Assembly: GCF_000375585.1 (NCBI RefSeq)
Contig: NZ_AQWP01000003.1
Location: 188,830-252,829 of the forward strand
Source of the DNA: Sinorhizobium meliloti 4H41
GTDB lineage: Bacteria; Pseudomonadota; Alphaproteobacteria; Rhizobiales; Rhizobiaceae
Length of the DNA: 64,000 bases
Direction of reading: 5' to 3'
A program made the position numbers and the translations under genes. Positions 8,020 to 19,078 of this stretch are shown here, piece after piece; within the stretch, counting starts at the first letter, position 1, and every line of letters begins with the position of its first letter. Below the pieces are notes generated by a model. That model searched no databases and was not told the origin of the DNA. It saw only the letters and a program-made list of their open reading frames with translations.

Positions 8020-8972
8020 GCCGAGTGGTGTCCTTCGTCCGTCAGCCGATCGTCGTCGCGCTCGTGCTCATCGTGCTGCTCCTCTATCTCGGCGAGGCGC
8101 TGTCGCCGGGCTTTGCGACCGGCGGCCAGATCCTGAGGCTCCTGATCGTCGCCTCGCTGCTCGGCATCGTCGCGGCCGGTCAGAACGTCGTCATCCTCGG
8201 CGGACGCGAAGGAATCGATCTCTCGGTCGGCGGCGTCGTCTCGCTCTCGGCCATCCTCGCGGGCAACGTCATGAACGGCGCCGATGGCGGCATCTTGCCG
8301 GCCGTCGCCGCCTGTCTTGCGGCCGGCGCCTTCTTCGGCCTCCTGAACGGGCTCGGCGTCACGCTTCTCAGAATCCCGCCGCTGGTGATGACGCTCGGAA
8401 TGCTGGGCGTGCTGCAGGGGCTTCTCGTCGTCATCCGGATGGGAATTCCCTCCGGCCAGGCCGCGCCCGCGCTCTCGCGCTTCGTCACGCAACCGCTCGC
8501 CTATGGCATTCCCGGCATCATCTGGCTCTGGATCGTGATCGGCATCCTGATGGCGCTCATGCTCAACCGCACCGTCTTCGGCCATCGCATCTATGCGATC
8601 GGCTCCAACGAGCACGCGGCCTACATGGCCGGCGTGCCGGTGAAGCTGGTCCGCATCGCGCTCTTCATGATCTCCGGCATGTTCGCCGCGATCGCCGGCC
8701 TCTGCCTGCTCGGCTATTCCGGCACGTCTTTCGCCAATGTCGGCGAGCAGTACATGCTCCCCTCGATCATCGCGGTCGTCTTCGGCGGCACATCGCTTGC
8801 CGGGGGCAAGGGCGGCTACACCGGCACCATGGCGGGCGCGGTCCTGCTGGTCATCCTGCAGAGCATCCTGACGACGATCAACATCGAGGAGTCCGGACGC
8901 CAGATGGTGTTCGGCGCGACGCTGCTCCTGCTCATGATGTTCTATGGGCGCGGCCGGGCGATGCGCGCATGA
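8016..8972 (+). CDS. Sugar ABC transporter permease 2 (RbsC-type)
   Basis: A 318-residue RbsC-family permease with the family segment GGREGIDLSVGGVVSLSAIL and a conserved C-terminal region (SIIAVVFGGTSLAGGKGGY). It starts with MSRVVSFVRQP at the ATG that overlaps the stop of permease 1, and ends overlapping the LacI start by ATGA. Two different permease genes for one ATPase is the arrangement in several rhizobial carbohydrate (CUT2) systems. About 9 membrane segments are expected. Substrate unknown. Confidence 0.9.
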   Translation: MSRVVSFVRQPIVVALVLIVLLLYLGEALSPGFATGGQILRLLIVASLLGIVAAGQNVVILGGREGIDLSVGGVVSLSAILAGNVMNGADGGILPAVAACLAAGAFFGLLNGLGVTLLRIPPLVMTLGMLGVLQGLLVVIRMGIPSGQAAPALSRFVTQPLAYGIPGIIWLWIVIGILMALMLNRTVFGHRIYAIGSNEHAAYMAGVPVKLVRIALFMISGMFAAIAGLCLLGYSGTSFANVGEQYMLPSIIAVVFGGTSLAGGKGGYTGTMAGAVLLVILQSILTTINIEESGRQMVFGATLLLLMMFYGRGRAMRA

Positions 8973-9970
8973 GGAACCGGCCGAAGATCAAGGACATCGC
9001 CGAGAAGGCGGGCGTGTCGGTGGCCACCGTCTCGCGCGCCCTCGCCGCTTCGACGCTGGTGACCGCCGAGACGCGCCAGCGCGTGCTCGACCTGGCGCGC
9101 GAGCTCGACTACCGCCCGAATGTCAGCGCCCGGAACCTGCGCACCCGCAGGTCCATGACGGTGCTGATGGTCGTACGCGACGTCGGCAATCCCTTCTATC
9201 TCGACATCCTCAAGGGCGTCGAAGCGACGGCGCGCGAAGCCGGCTATGCCGTGCTGATGGGCAATACCGAGGACGACCCGGCCCGCGAGACCGAATATTT
9301 CAACATGCTGCGCGACGGGCATGCCGACGGCATGATCCTGATGACCGGCAAGCTGCCGCCCGCCGGCGGCTGGAACCATCTGCCCGTGGTGGTGGCGCTG
9401 GAAATGATCGAGGGCTCGGGCCTGCCGCATGTGCAGGTCGACAATGTCGCCGCGGCCCGCGGTGCCGTCGAGCACCTGATTTCACTCGGCCATCGGAGGA
9501 TCGCTCATATATCCGGGCCGGTTCCCGAGCCGATGAGCGTCTATCGGCGGGAGGGATATCGCCTGGCGATGCGCGCTGCCGGGCTGACGGTTCCAGCCGG
9601 CTACGAGGTGCGGGGCGACTTCCTGATCGAAAGCGGCGAGGAATGCTGCCGCTCGCTCTTCTCTCTTTCCGATCCGCCGACCGCGCTCTTCGTCGCCAAT
9701 GACGAAATGGCCTATGGTGCCATCCACGAGCTGAGACGGATCGGACGCGACGTGCCGGGCGACGTTTCGGTCGTCGGCTTTGACGATCTTTATCTGAGCA
9801 AGGCCTTCTATCCGCCGCTTACGACGGTCGTCCAGCCTCGCTCCGAGATCGGCCGCACCGCCATGGCGGTGCTCCTTGGAATTCTGGCGGGCGGCTCGGA
9901 GGGAGCCGAACCGATCGTGCTGCCCACGGTCCTGAAGGTACGAGGCAGTACGGCGCCGCCACTTATCTGA
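8969..9970 (+). CDS. LacI-family transcriptional regulator of the sugar operon
   Basis: A 333-residue LacI/GalR repressor of normal length. Residues about 4-25 are the DNA-binding helix-turn-helix (IKDIAEKAGVSVATVSRAL), followed by the hinge (YRPNVSARNLRTR) and a periplasmic-binding-protein-like effector domain to the end. It is the last gene of the transporter set, translationally coupled to permease 2. Likely it represses the operon and is relieved by the transported sugar or a catabolite; the palindrome at 4276-4289 fits as its operator. Effector identity is not visible. Confidence 0.92.
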   Translation: MRNRPKIKDIAEKAGVSVATVSRALAASTLVTAETRQRVLDLARELDYRPNVSARNLRTRRSMTVLMVVRDVGNPFYLDILKGVEATAREAGYAVLMGNTEDDPARETEYFNMLRDGHADGMILMTGKLPPAGGWNHLPVVVALEMIEGSGLPHVQVDNVAAARGAVEHLISLGHRRIAHISGPVPEPMSVYRREGYRLAMRAAGLTVPAGYEVRGDFLIESGEECCRSLFSLSDPPTALFVANDEMAYGAIHELRRIGRDVPGDVSVVGFDDLYLSKAFYPPLTTVVQPRSEIGRTAMAVLLGILAGGSEGAEPIVLPTVLKVRGSTAPPLI

Positions 9971-10023
9971 AAGCACATGCGGGCGGCTGGAAGCGGTCGC
10001 CGCTGGACGTCGGGGAGGAAAGA

Positions 10024-11268
10024 ATGACCACATTACCGAAACAGACCTTGCGAGTAGGCTTCGTCGGCACCGGCTTTATCGCGCATTTCCACCTGAAATC
10101 GCTCATCGGAGTACGCAATGTCGAGGTGACCGGCGTCTACAGCCGCAATCCCGAAAACCGCGCGCGCTTCGTGAGCGAAGTCGGGGCGCTTGATCTCGGC
10201 GAGTGCCGCGCGCATGAGAGTCTCGAATCGCTCCTGTCCGCCGGCGACGTCGACGCGGTCTGGATTCTGTCGCCGAACTACACGCGGCTCGACGTCATGC
10301 GGACGCTCCACCGGGAGATCAAGGCGGGACGCAGCAAGATCTTCGCCGTCGCCTGCGAGAAGCCGCTTGCGCGTACCGTAGCGGAGGCACGCGAGATGCT
10401 GCACCTGGCCGAGGATGCAGGTCTCAACCATGGCTATCTCGAAAACCAGGTCTTCTGCACGCCGGTGCTGCGGGGCAAGGAGATCATTTGGCGGCGCGCC
10501 GCCTCGACGACCGGCCGGCCCTATCTCGCACGCGCCGCGGAAGAACATGCCGGTCCGCACGAACCCTGGTTCTGGCAGGGCGACAAGCAGGGCGGCGGGG
10601 TGCTTTCCGATATGATGTGCCACAGCGTCGAGGTGGCGCGCCATCTGCTTACGGCGCCCGGCGCGCCCCGCAATTCGCTGAAGGTCAAATCGGTGAACGG
10701 CACGGTCGCGAACCTCAAATGGACGCGGGCCGGCTATGCCGATGAGCTGCGCCGCCGCTTCGGTGAGGATGTCGACTACCGCCGGCGCCCATCGGAGGAT
10801 TTCGCCCGGGCGACCGTGACGCTGGAGGACGAGGAGGGCAACGAACTGATGATCGAGGCAACGACCTCCTGGGCCTATGTCGGCGCCGGCCTGCGCATTC
10901 AGCTCGAGCTTCTCGGGCCCGAATATGCGCTGGAGTACAATTCGCTCGGCACCGGCTTGAAGATCTTCCTGTCGCGGGCCGTGCAGGGCACAGAGGGCGA
11001 GGACCTCGTCGAAAAGCAGAATGCCGAGCAGGGCCTGATGCCGGTGCTGGAGGACGAAGCCGGCGTCTACGGCTATACGGACGAAAACCGCCACATGGTC
11101 GAATGCTTCCGCAAGGGGATAAAGCCGCTCGAAACCTTCGAGGACGGCCTGGCGGTCGTCGAAATCCTGATGGGCCTCTACCGCTCCGCCGAGATCGGCG
11201 CGACGCTGCATTTCCCGGCGCCGGAGCTCGAAAACTATATTCCCGTCGTGGCGCGCGTGGGGGCGTAG
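10024..11268 (+). CDS. Gfo/Idh/MocA-family NAD(P)-dependent oxidoreductase
   Basis: A 414-residue dehydrogenase. The N-terminal Rossmann fold has GFVGTGFIAHFHLKSL (about residues 12-27) and the family segment ACEKPLARTVAEAREM, whose EKP lysine is the usual catalytic/cofactor residue. The C-terminal alpha/beta domain follows. Members oxidise or reduce sugars, inositols and sugar acids in the cytoplasm. It sits 53 bp after the LacI gene with a good GGGGAGGAAAG ribosome site, so it probably acts on the transported sugar. At 414 residues it is slightly longer than the 330-390 common in the family. The exact substrate cannot be given. Confidence 0.88.
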   Translation: MTTLPKQTLRVGFVGTGFIAHFHLKSLIGVRNVEVTGVYSRNPENRARFVSEVGALDLGECRAHESLESLLSAGDVDAVWILSPNYTRLDVMRTLHREIKAGRSKIFAVACEKPLARTVAEAREMLHLAEDAGLNHGYLENQVFCTPVLRGKEIIWRRAASTTGRPYLARAAEEHAGPHEPWFWQGDKQGGGVLSDMMCHSVEVARHLLTAPGAPRNSLKVKSVNGTVANLKWTRAGYADELRRRFGEDVDYRRRPSEDFARATVTLEDEEGNELMIEATTSWAYVGAGLRIQLELLGPEYALEYNSLGTGLKIFLSRAVQGTEGEDLVEKQNAEQGLMPVLEDEAGVYGYTDENRHMVECFRKGIKPLETFEDGLAVVEILMGLYRSAEIGATLHFPAPELENYIPVVARVGA

Positions 11269-11324
11269 TTCGTGCGCTTCAACCCAGTCGGGAACCTTCC
11301 TGCCTGAGCGCGGTTTGCTTCGGC

Positions 11325-13868
11325 ATGCCGAAAGATGCAAATCAGCCGACCGTTGTCATTACCGGCTCCAGCGGCTTCCTGGGCCAGGCGATCGCGCATC
11401 GCCTGAGGGACCGGTATCGCGTCATCGGGCTCGATCTGTCCCCTCCGAAAGGCAAGTCCGAGACCGAAGAGACGATCAAATTCGACATCACCTCCGACGA
11501 AAGCGTGAGAGAGGCGATCGAGACGGCGGGTAAGCGCAGCGGCCGGCGCCTTGCTTCCGTCATTCATCTCGCCGCCTATTACGACACCACCGGCAAGGAC
11601 AATCCCAAATACGATGCCGTCAATGTCGAGGGCACGCGCCGGCTATTGGAGGCGCTCCAGGATCTTCCCACCGAACAGTTCATCTATGCAAGCACGCTGC
11701 TGGTGCAGGCGCCCAGTCCGGCCAGGGGTGCGCGGATCAACGAGGATGATCCGCTGGACCCCGCCTGGGCCTATCCCAAATCGAAGGCCGAGACCGAGGC
11801 GGTGATCGCCAGACATCGCGGCGCGATCAGGACCGTGACCCTCCGTCTCGCCGGCGTCTATGACGAGGACTGCCGAGCCGCTTTCATTGCCCAGCAGATC
11901 GCCCGCATCTTCGAGCGGCTCCCGACCGCCTATCTGTTCAGCGGCGATCTGGACGCAGGCCAGCCCTATCTGCACAAGGACGATCTGGTCGAGGCTTTCG
12001 CGCGCACGGTCGACCGTCGCAACGACTTGCCCGATGATTGCGTGTTGCTGATCGGCGAGGAGGAAACGCTCTCCTATGGCGACTTGCAGAAGCGCATCGG
12101 CCGGCTGATCCACGGCGAGGACTGGCGCACGCTCGCTCTGCCCAAGAGCCTCGCAAAGCCGGGGGCTTGGATGCAGACCGAGGTGCTCGACCAGGACTCG
12201 GAGATCAAGCCGTGGATGGTCGAGAACTCGGACGATCATTACGAGATCGACATCTCTCGTGCCCGCAACAAGCTCGGCTGGGAGCCGAGGCACAGCCTAG
12301 CTGCGACGTTGCCGGAAATGATCCGGCGGCTGAAGCAAGACCCGACCGACTGGTACGCGAAGAACAAGCTGGAGCCCTCCGTGGTCGCCGCCTCGGATCC
12401 CGAGATCGAGCAGGCGGAAAAAAGGCTGGCGGAGCCGCTGGAGCGCAGTGACGCCGAAGTCGAAGCTGCCGTGGAAGAGCACCGGCTGCGCACGCTCTGG
12501 GCGCCGCTGGCAAATGTCGCTCTCGGCCTGTGGCTCGTTTCCTCGCCGGCGACGCTCGGCCTTTTCGATCCCGTCAGCGTACCGCTGCCACCGGCGCTCG
12601 GCCACGAGATCGACGAACCCGCCATACGCAATGCCCGTCTCGGGACAAGCGAGATCCTGTCCGGATTGCTCGTTGCCGCATTCGCGCTTTTCGGCATGTA
12701 CCGGCGCTGGTCTCATGCGCAATGGATCACGGCCGCGCTCGGCGTCTGGATCATGCTGGCTCCGCTTGTCTTCTGGACGACGAGTGCCGCGGCCTACGCC
12801 ATCGATACGCTTGCCGGCATGCTGATCGTAGCCTTTGCGGTGATGATTCCGCCGACGCCCGGAATAAGGCTGCGGGCGCTCGCGGCCGACGACGACCGGC
12901 CCCTCGGCTGGAGCTATTCGCCGTCCTCCTTCACGCAGCGCATGCCGATCGTGGCGCTCGCCTTTGTTGGCCTCTTCGTCTCGCGCTATCTCGCCGCCTA
13001 TCAGATGGGCCATGTCGACGGGCTGTGGGACCCGTTCTTCGGGCCGGGCGAGGCACCCGTCCGCAACGGCAGCGAGGCGGTCGTGACGTCCTGGGTTTCC
13101 AAGGGCTTTCCGATCGCCGATGCCGGCCTCGGCGCCTTCGCCTATTCGCTGGACATTCTGGCCGGCGCGATCGGAGACAGCCGCCGCTGGCGTACCATGC
13201 CCTGGATGGTGCTCCTCTTCGGCCTGCTGATCGTGCCCCTCGGCGCCGTCAGCGTCTCCTTCATCATCATCCAGCCGCCGCTTATCGGCGCACTCTGTAC
13301 GCTCTGCATCATCCAGGCGGCCGTCACCGTCGTGCTCATTCCCTATTCGATAGACGAGGTGCTCGCCACCATCCAGTATCTCTGGCGCGTAAGGAAGGCG
13401 GGCGAGCCGTTCTGGCGGACGTTCTGGATGGGCGGCCCGGCCATTTCGGAGGATCAGACGCCGGCGCCCGACCTCAACCGTCCGGCCACCGAGCTGTTGA
13501 AGGAATTCATCGTCGGCGGCGTCAACTTTCCCTGGACGCTGGTCGCCAGCGCATTGCTCGGCGCGGTCCTGATGACGACGCCCTTGATTTTCGGCAGCGT
13601 CCCGCCGCTCTATCACAGCGACCACATTCTCGGCTGCGTCGTGATCCTGGTTGCCGTCACCGCCATGGCGGAGGTCGTCCGACCGGTGCGCTTCCTGAAT
13701 GTGCTGCTCGGCGCCTGCGTGGCGGCCTCGCCCTTCCTGCTTGCCGGCGGCAGCACGGTCGCTACCCTTGCCGACGTCGCGATCGGCTTGGCACTGATCG
13801 CGCTCAGCCTTCCGCGCGGGACGCGCAGCGAAGAACATTATGGCGGCTGGGACCGGGCGATCGTCTGA
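11325..13868 (+). CDS. Fusion: NAD-dependent epimerase/dehydratase + SPW repeats + VKOR-like membrane domain
   Basis: An 847-residue protein with a rare domain order. Residues about 8-340 are an extended short-chain (epimerase-type) Rossmann domain: VVITGSSGFLGQA for NAD binding, and Y-x3-K as YPKSK. From about 387 are membrane segments with the SPW-repeat look (LWAPLANVALGLWLVSSPA and a WIMLAPLVFW segment). About 530-690 resembles vitamin K epoxide reductase, including KGFPIADAGLGAFAY and the CxxC motif C658-T-L-C661. More membrane helices, SPW-like, run to the end. The pair of loop cysteines that shuttle electrons in canonical VKOR is absent. The start at 11325 (MPKDANQPT) is the first Met before the Rossmann motif; no strong ribosome site is seen. 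Function unknown; a redox role at the inner membrane is inferred. Confidence 0.8.
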   Translation: MPKDANQPTVVITGSSGFLGQAIAHRLRDRYRVIGLDLSPPKGKSETEETIKFDITSDESVREAIETAGKRSGRRLASVIHLAAYYDTTGKDNPKYDAVNVEGTRRLLEALQDLPTEQFIYASTLLVQAPSPARGARINEDDPLDPAWAYPKSKAETEAVIARHRGAIRTVTLRLAGVYDEDCRAAFIAQQIARIFERLPTAYLFSGDLDAGQPYLHKDDLVEAFARTVDRRNDLPDDCVLLIGEEETLSYGDLQKRIGRLIHGEDWRTLALPKSLAKPGAWMQTEVLDQDSEIKPWMVENSDDHYEIDISRARNKLGWEPRHSLAATLPEMIRRLKQDPTDWYAKNKLEPSVVAASDPEIEQAEKRLAEPLERSDAEVEAAVEEHRLRTLWAPLANVALGLWLVSSPATLGLFDPVSVPLPPALGHEIDEPAIRNARLGTSEILSGLLVAAFALFGMYRRWSHAQWITAALGVWIMLAPLVFWTTSAAAYAIDTLAGMLIVAFAVMIPPTPGIRLRALAADDDRPLGWSYSPSSFTQRMPIVALAFVGLFVSRYLAAYQMGHVDGLWDPFFGPGEAPVRNGSEAVVTSWVSKGFPIADAGLGAFAYSLDILAGAIGDSRRWRTMPWMVLLFGLLIVPLGAVSVSFIIIQPPLIGALCTLCIIQAAVTVVLIPYSIDEVLATIQYLWRVRKAGEPFWRTFWMGGPAISEDQTPAPDLNRPATELLKEFIVGGVNFPWTLVASALLGAVLMTTPLIFGSVPPLYHSDHILGCVVILVAVTAMAEVVRPVRFLNVLLGACVAASPFLLAGGSTVATLADVAIGLALIALSLPRGTRSEEHYGGWDRAIV

Positions 13869-13869
13869 C

Positions 13870-13892
13870 GGACGCGCCTCAAGACGCGGTCC
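13870..13892. terminator. Possible bidirectional terminator between convergent genes
   Basis: GGACGCG (13870-13876) and CGCGGTCC (13885-13892) pair with one bulge across an 8-nt loop, in the 26 bp between the convergent stop codons of the fusion protein and the ZIP-like gene. No T-run. Confidence 0.35.
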
Positions 13893-13894
13893 AG

Positions 13895-14674
13895 TCAGCT
13901 CATCTGCGCAAGCACCATGACGAGCAGGAAGCCGGCGGCGTTGGCGATCGCCGAAGACTGCTGGAATTGATGCGACTCCGCTTCCGGCACGAGGTCGGTA
14001 ATCGTCAGGTAGAACATCCCGCCCGCTCCCGTCGCGAAGAGAAAACCGGTCACCGGCTGGACCAGGCCTTTCAGCAGGAACCACCCTGCAACGGCGGACA
14101 CGAAAAGGGAGAGGCCGATGAGGGAGGTCCATCCGAGCGTCCGGCGCTTCGCGTTCTTCCGCTCCTCGTCGATCGTCAATTCGCCGATGCTCATTCCTTC
14201 GCTGAAATTATCGATGCAGATCGCGAGACCCACGATAAGCGCCACTTTCGGCTCGAAGGTGGCGCCGACGCCGATCGTCATGCCTTCGATCAGCTCTTCC
14301 GCACTCGTGCCGCCGGCGAGCACCGCGACATTGCTCCCGCGCGGCTTGCGCCTTCGGTGCAACTGATCGACCTCGGCCCTTTGATCCGCCTCCGGCCCGG
14401 CCATTTTCCAGCGGTTGACGTAGAGGTCGAGAATATAGACGAGTCCCAGGCCGAGCAGAAATCCGGCAACGGCAAGCGGAAGACCTGCAAGTTCCATGGA
14501 GGTGGGCATCATCTCGAAAGCGAAGGTGCCCATGAGGACGCCGGCCGCGAAGCCGACCGCGATCGAGAGCACGAGGCTCGACGGCCTGAGCGAGATCGCC
14601 GCCAGGCCGCCCAGGGGCGATGCGACGGCCGCCGCCGCCGCGATTCCCAGGATGATCAAGAGATCATTGCTCAT
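13895..14674 (-). CDS. ZIP-family metal transporter-like membrane protein
   Basis: A 259-residue integral membrane protein with about 8 helices and a charged cytoplasmic loop around residues 92-112 (AEVDQLHRRRKPRGSN). The repeated ...EEGM-type helices match the ZIP fold: SAEELIEGMTIGVG and CIDNFSEGMSIGEL correspond to the two metal-binding helices. In standard ZIP proteins these helices begin with His (HN..EG, HE..E); here the positions are Glu and Asp, so metal selectivity may differ. The gene is downstream of a DNA ligase on the same strand, 21 bp apart. The family call is fairly firm, the substrate is not. Confidence 0.75.
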   Translation of the reverse strand: MSNDLLIILGIAAAAAVASPLGGLAAISLRPSSLVLSIAVGFAAGVLMGTFAFEMMPTSMELAGLPLAVAGFLLGLGLVYILDLYVNRWKMAGPEADQRAEVDQLHRRRKPRGSNVAVLAGGTSAEELIEGMTIGVGATFEPKVALIVGLAICIDNFSEGMSIGELTIDEERKNAKRRTLGWTSLIGLSLFVSAVAGWFLLKGLVQPVTGFLFATGAGGMFYLTITDLVPEAESHQFQQSSAIANAAGFLLVMVLAQMS

Positions 14675-14695
14675 CGCTGCCCGGATCCTCGGTTT

Positions 14696-15775
14696 TCAAG
14701 GCGATCCTTCGGTACGTACGATCTGCTCGTAGGTACATTGGCGCGGGTCCTTGTCCGGCCGCCAGCGCATGAGTTTCGTACCGTGGCGGAAGCGCCGGTT
14801 GCTGACATGGTCGAACCGGACTTCGACGACCAGTTCCGGCCGAACCGGCTGCCATTCGCCGCTGCGCTCGCTGCTCCAGCGGCTGGGCCCGCCCGGTGCC
14901 TTGCCGGTGAAGCCCGGCGGCTCCTGCAAAGCTTCGAGCTGGCGCGTCAGGGCAGGCCGCTCCTTGTCCGAGATCGTCGCGGTAAAGCCCACATGGTTCA
15001 GCAGTCCCTCGGTGTCGAAAAGGCCGAGCAGAAGCGAGCCGACCAAAGAACTGTCGCTCTCGTAGCGGAAGCCGCCGACGACGCAGTCGGCCGTCTTCAG
15101 CCGCTTGACCTTCACCATTGCCCTCTCGCCGCATTCATACGCGCCGTCGCGCCGCTTTGCGACGACCCCGTCGGTGGCACCCGCCTGCCATGAGGTGAGC
15201 CACCTCTCGGCCTCCTTAATGTCGAGCGTGAAGGGCGAAAGCTCGAGCATCTCCGCAGCCGCGTTCTCTTTGGCGAATGTCTCGAGGCGGGCGCGCCGTG
15301 CTGTCAGAGACTGGCCGGTCAGGACCGTTCCGTCGGTGCCGGCCAGCATGTCGAACAGGATGAGTTTGGCCGGCGTCTCCTGCGAGAGCTTCTGCACGCG
15401 GCTTGCCGCCGGATGCAGGCGCATCTGAAGAGCGTCGAAGGAAAGGCGCCCGTCGACCTCGATCACCAGTTCGCCGTCGAGGACGAACATGTCCGGCTCC
15501 AGTCGGCGCAGCAGGGCGAGGATCTCGGGGAAGAAACGCCCGAGCGGCTTGCCGGATTTCGCCCTTATGTCGACGTCCTCGCCGGACTTGAACGCAAGGC
15601 AGCGAAAGCCGTCCCACTTGGGCTCGTACTGCCATGTGTCGCCGCCCGGAAGCCCGGTCGCGGAACGGGCTTCCATCGGCGCCGTGCTGATGGGCAGGGG
15701 AAAGCTCCCCGCCTTCTTCGCCGCGCTTGACGGAGCGGCCTTCTTCGTCGGCTTTCCATGTGCGGGCGACGCCAT
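14696..15775 (-). CDS. ATP-dependent DNA ligase (LigC/LigD ligase-domain type)
   Basis: A 359-residue stand-alone ligase. Motif I is EPKWDGFR with adenylated Lys53. FVLDGELVI is motif III, and DGVVAKRRDGAYECGERAMVKVK covers motifs IV-V, completing the adenylation domain (about 30-220). An OB-fold domain follows (to about 345), ending RWRPDKDPRQCTYEQI. There is no polymerase or phosphoesterase domain, unlike full LigD. Such short ligases accompany the Ku/LigD end-joining set in rhizobia or act in base-excision repair; no Ku gene is in the window. A lysine/alanine-rich N-terminal tail (residues 8-22) may bind DNA. It lies 25 bp after the catalase gene, so it is likely co-transcribed. Confidence 0.92.
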   Translation of the reverse strand: MASPAHGKPTKKAAPSSAAKKAGSFPLPISTAPMEARSATGLPGGDTWQYEPKWDGFRCLAFKSGEDVDIRAKSGKPLGRFFPEILALLRRLEPDMFVLDGELVIEVDGRLSFDALQMRLHPAASRVQKLSQETPAKLILFDMLAGTDGTVLTGQSLTARRARLETFAKENAAAEMLELSPFTLDIKEAERWLTSWQAGATDGVVAKRRDGAYECGERAMVKVKRLKTADCVVGGFRYESDSSLVGSLLLGLFDTEGLLNHVGFTATISDKERPALTRQLEALQEPPGFTGKAPGGPSRWSSERSGEWQPVRPELVVEVRFDHVSNRRFRHGTKLMRWRPDKDPRQCTYEQIVRTEGSP

Positions 15776-15800
15776 CGTCCACTCCGTCTAAGCCGTCGGC

Positions 15801-17918
<2,118 letters not shown>

Positions 17919-18036
17919 TGCAGCACTCCTTGGTCGGGGGCGGATGGGCACGAAACCTTGGCGAGGGAGGTTGGTTCCCCTGCACGCAAAAATTACCCGG
18001 GCATCCGGCCTGCTGCTATCGCCGATTCCAAGAGGT

Positions 18037-18085
18037 GGAGCGGGATGCGGGCGGAAAACCGCACGCACTATCCTCATCCCGCTCC
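18037..18085. repeat. RIME-like palindromic repeat overlapping a gene end
   Basis: Perfect 11-bp inverted arms GGAGCGGGATG (18037-18047) and CATCCCGCTCC (18075-18085) enclose an inner GCGG-AAAA..CCGC hairpin (18051-18062). This is the look of the rhizobial intergenic mosaic elements. The right arm overlaps the end of the flavoprotein gene (stop at 18074-18076) and provides its last codons. Confidence 0.65.
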
Positions 18086-18994
18086 GGCAAGGTCGTAGCG
18101 AACAGGTAGTGCGTCGGCCCGCCATACGCTGCGGCGCGGACGGAAACGCCAATAGCGCTCGGCGCCGTCGAGAGGCACGCCTTCCGGAGCTTCGGACAGG
18201 AGCTCGGCCTCGCCGTTCATCTGCAGGAGGCCGCCAGTGGAGAAGTCCGGGAAAGTGAGCCCGGCGCGCGGATTGAGCGCGATGTTGCCGAGCGTGTTGA
18301 AGAAGCGGTTGCCGACGAAATCCGGGATTACCAGCCAGCCGTCTTCCCCGACATGCACGAATCCGGCGTGCCCGCCGCGATGGGAGACGTCGATCTGCCG
18401 GCCGCCGGCGAGATCGGCATAGGTTGCGACGAAGAACGTGTCCGCCTGCGCCACCAGAGCACGCGCGGCGGCGTTGAGCCTGAAGCTGGAAACGGGCGGT
18501 ACGGAAGGTGGCACGGAAGGGTCGCGCACGAAACGGGCCTGGCGGAGCTGGATGTATTTCGGACAGTTGCCGAAGCTCTGGTCGACGCCGAGATCGAAAC
18601 CGCGGGCATGCCGCTTAAGCGTGCCGTTCAGCCGGTTGCGCCGGCGGGTGCCGAGATCGATTCCGAGCAGGGCGAGGGGAGCGCCGTCCTCCATGCCCGC
18701 CTCGGCGGGGTCCGTCGGCTCCCGCGGGAGCTCGACGGTAAGCCTTTTTTCGTCCGGCGCGTGGAGGAAGCCGGGTTCGCCTGCCCTGAGCGTCGCCCAG
18801 GCGTCGCCGTCGCGATCGACCGAGCCCAACACGACCATCGGCAGAAGGGGATAGAATTCCCGGTGCTGGTCGATCAGGTGGTCGCGCATGACGCGGCGTC
18901 CGATCTCGTCCATGCGCGTTTCCACACCCAGCCTCTTCTGCAGGGCGATTTCGCCCTCATGCCAGGGCGAATGTGCGAGGATGGGAGCCTCCAT
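18074..18994 (-). CDS. Pyridoxamine 5'-phosphate oxidase-related flavoprotein
   Basis: A 306-residue protein with two PNPOx-like split-barrel segments. Residues about 40-150 read [20 protein letters not shown] (family beta-strand pair), and about 190-270 read [20 protein letters not shown], then [20 protein letters not shown]. Such proteins bind FMN or haem and are often annotated as general stress or flavin-reductase-like; the reaction is unknown. The start at 18994 ([11 protein letters not shown]) is favoured because AAGGAA precedes it at good spacing; an in-frame ATG at 19030 is possible. The last three codons and the stop come from the palindromic repeat at 18037-18085, so the C-terminus may be secondary. 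It is upstream of katC, and a link with oxidative stress is inferred. Confidence 0.75.
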   Translation of the reverse strand: MEAPILAHSPWHEGEIALQKRLGVETRMDEIGRRVMRDHLIDQHREFYPLLPMVVLGSVDRDGDAWATLRAGEPGFLHAPDEKRLTVELPREPTDPAEAGMEDGAPLALLGIDLGTRRRNRLNGTLKRHARGFDLGVDQSFGNCPKYIQLRQARFVRDPSVPPSVPPVSSFRLNAAARALVAQADTFFVATYADLAGGRQIDVSHRGGHAGFVHVGEDGWLVIPDFVGNRFFNTLGNIALNPRAGLTFPDFSTGGLLQMNGEAELLSEAPEGVPLDGAERYWRFRPRRSVWRADALPVRYDLAGAG

Positions 18995-19078
18995 GACGAT
19001 TGTTTCCTTGGTTGCGTGAATGTTGGGCATCTCGGGGCTTGTTCGCGGGCGATAACATCCGCCCCCGGCCCAAACTCC

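Noticed and set aside
12297-14132. 611-codon minus-strand frame opposite the fusion protein
   Set aside because: Low-complexity, Arg/Asp-rich translation without family features; it crosses two real genes.
17919-18152. 78-codon extension of the catalase N-terminus
   Set aside because: No ribosome site and no catalase similarity; [10 protein letters not shown] at 17918 has a proper AGGAG site. The extension also runs through a palindromic repeat.
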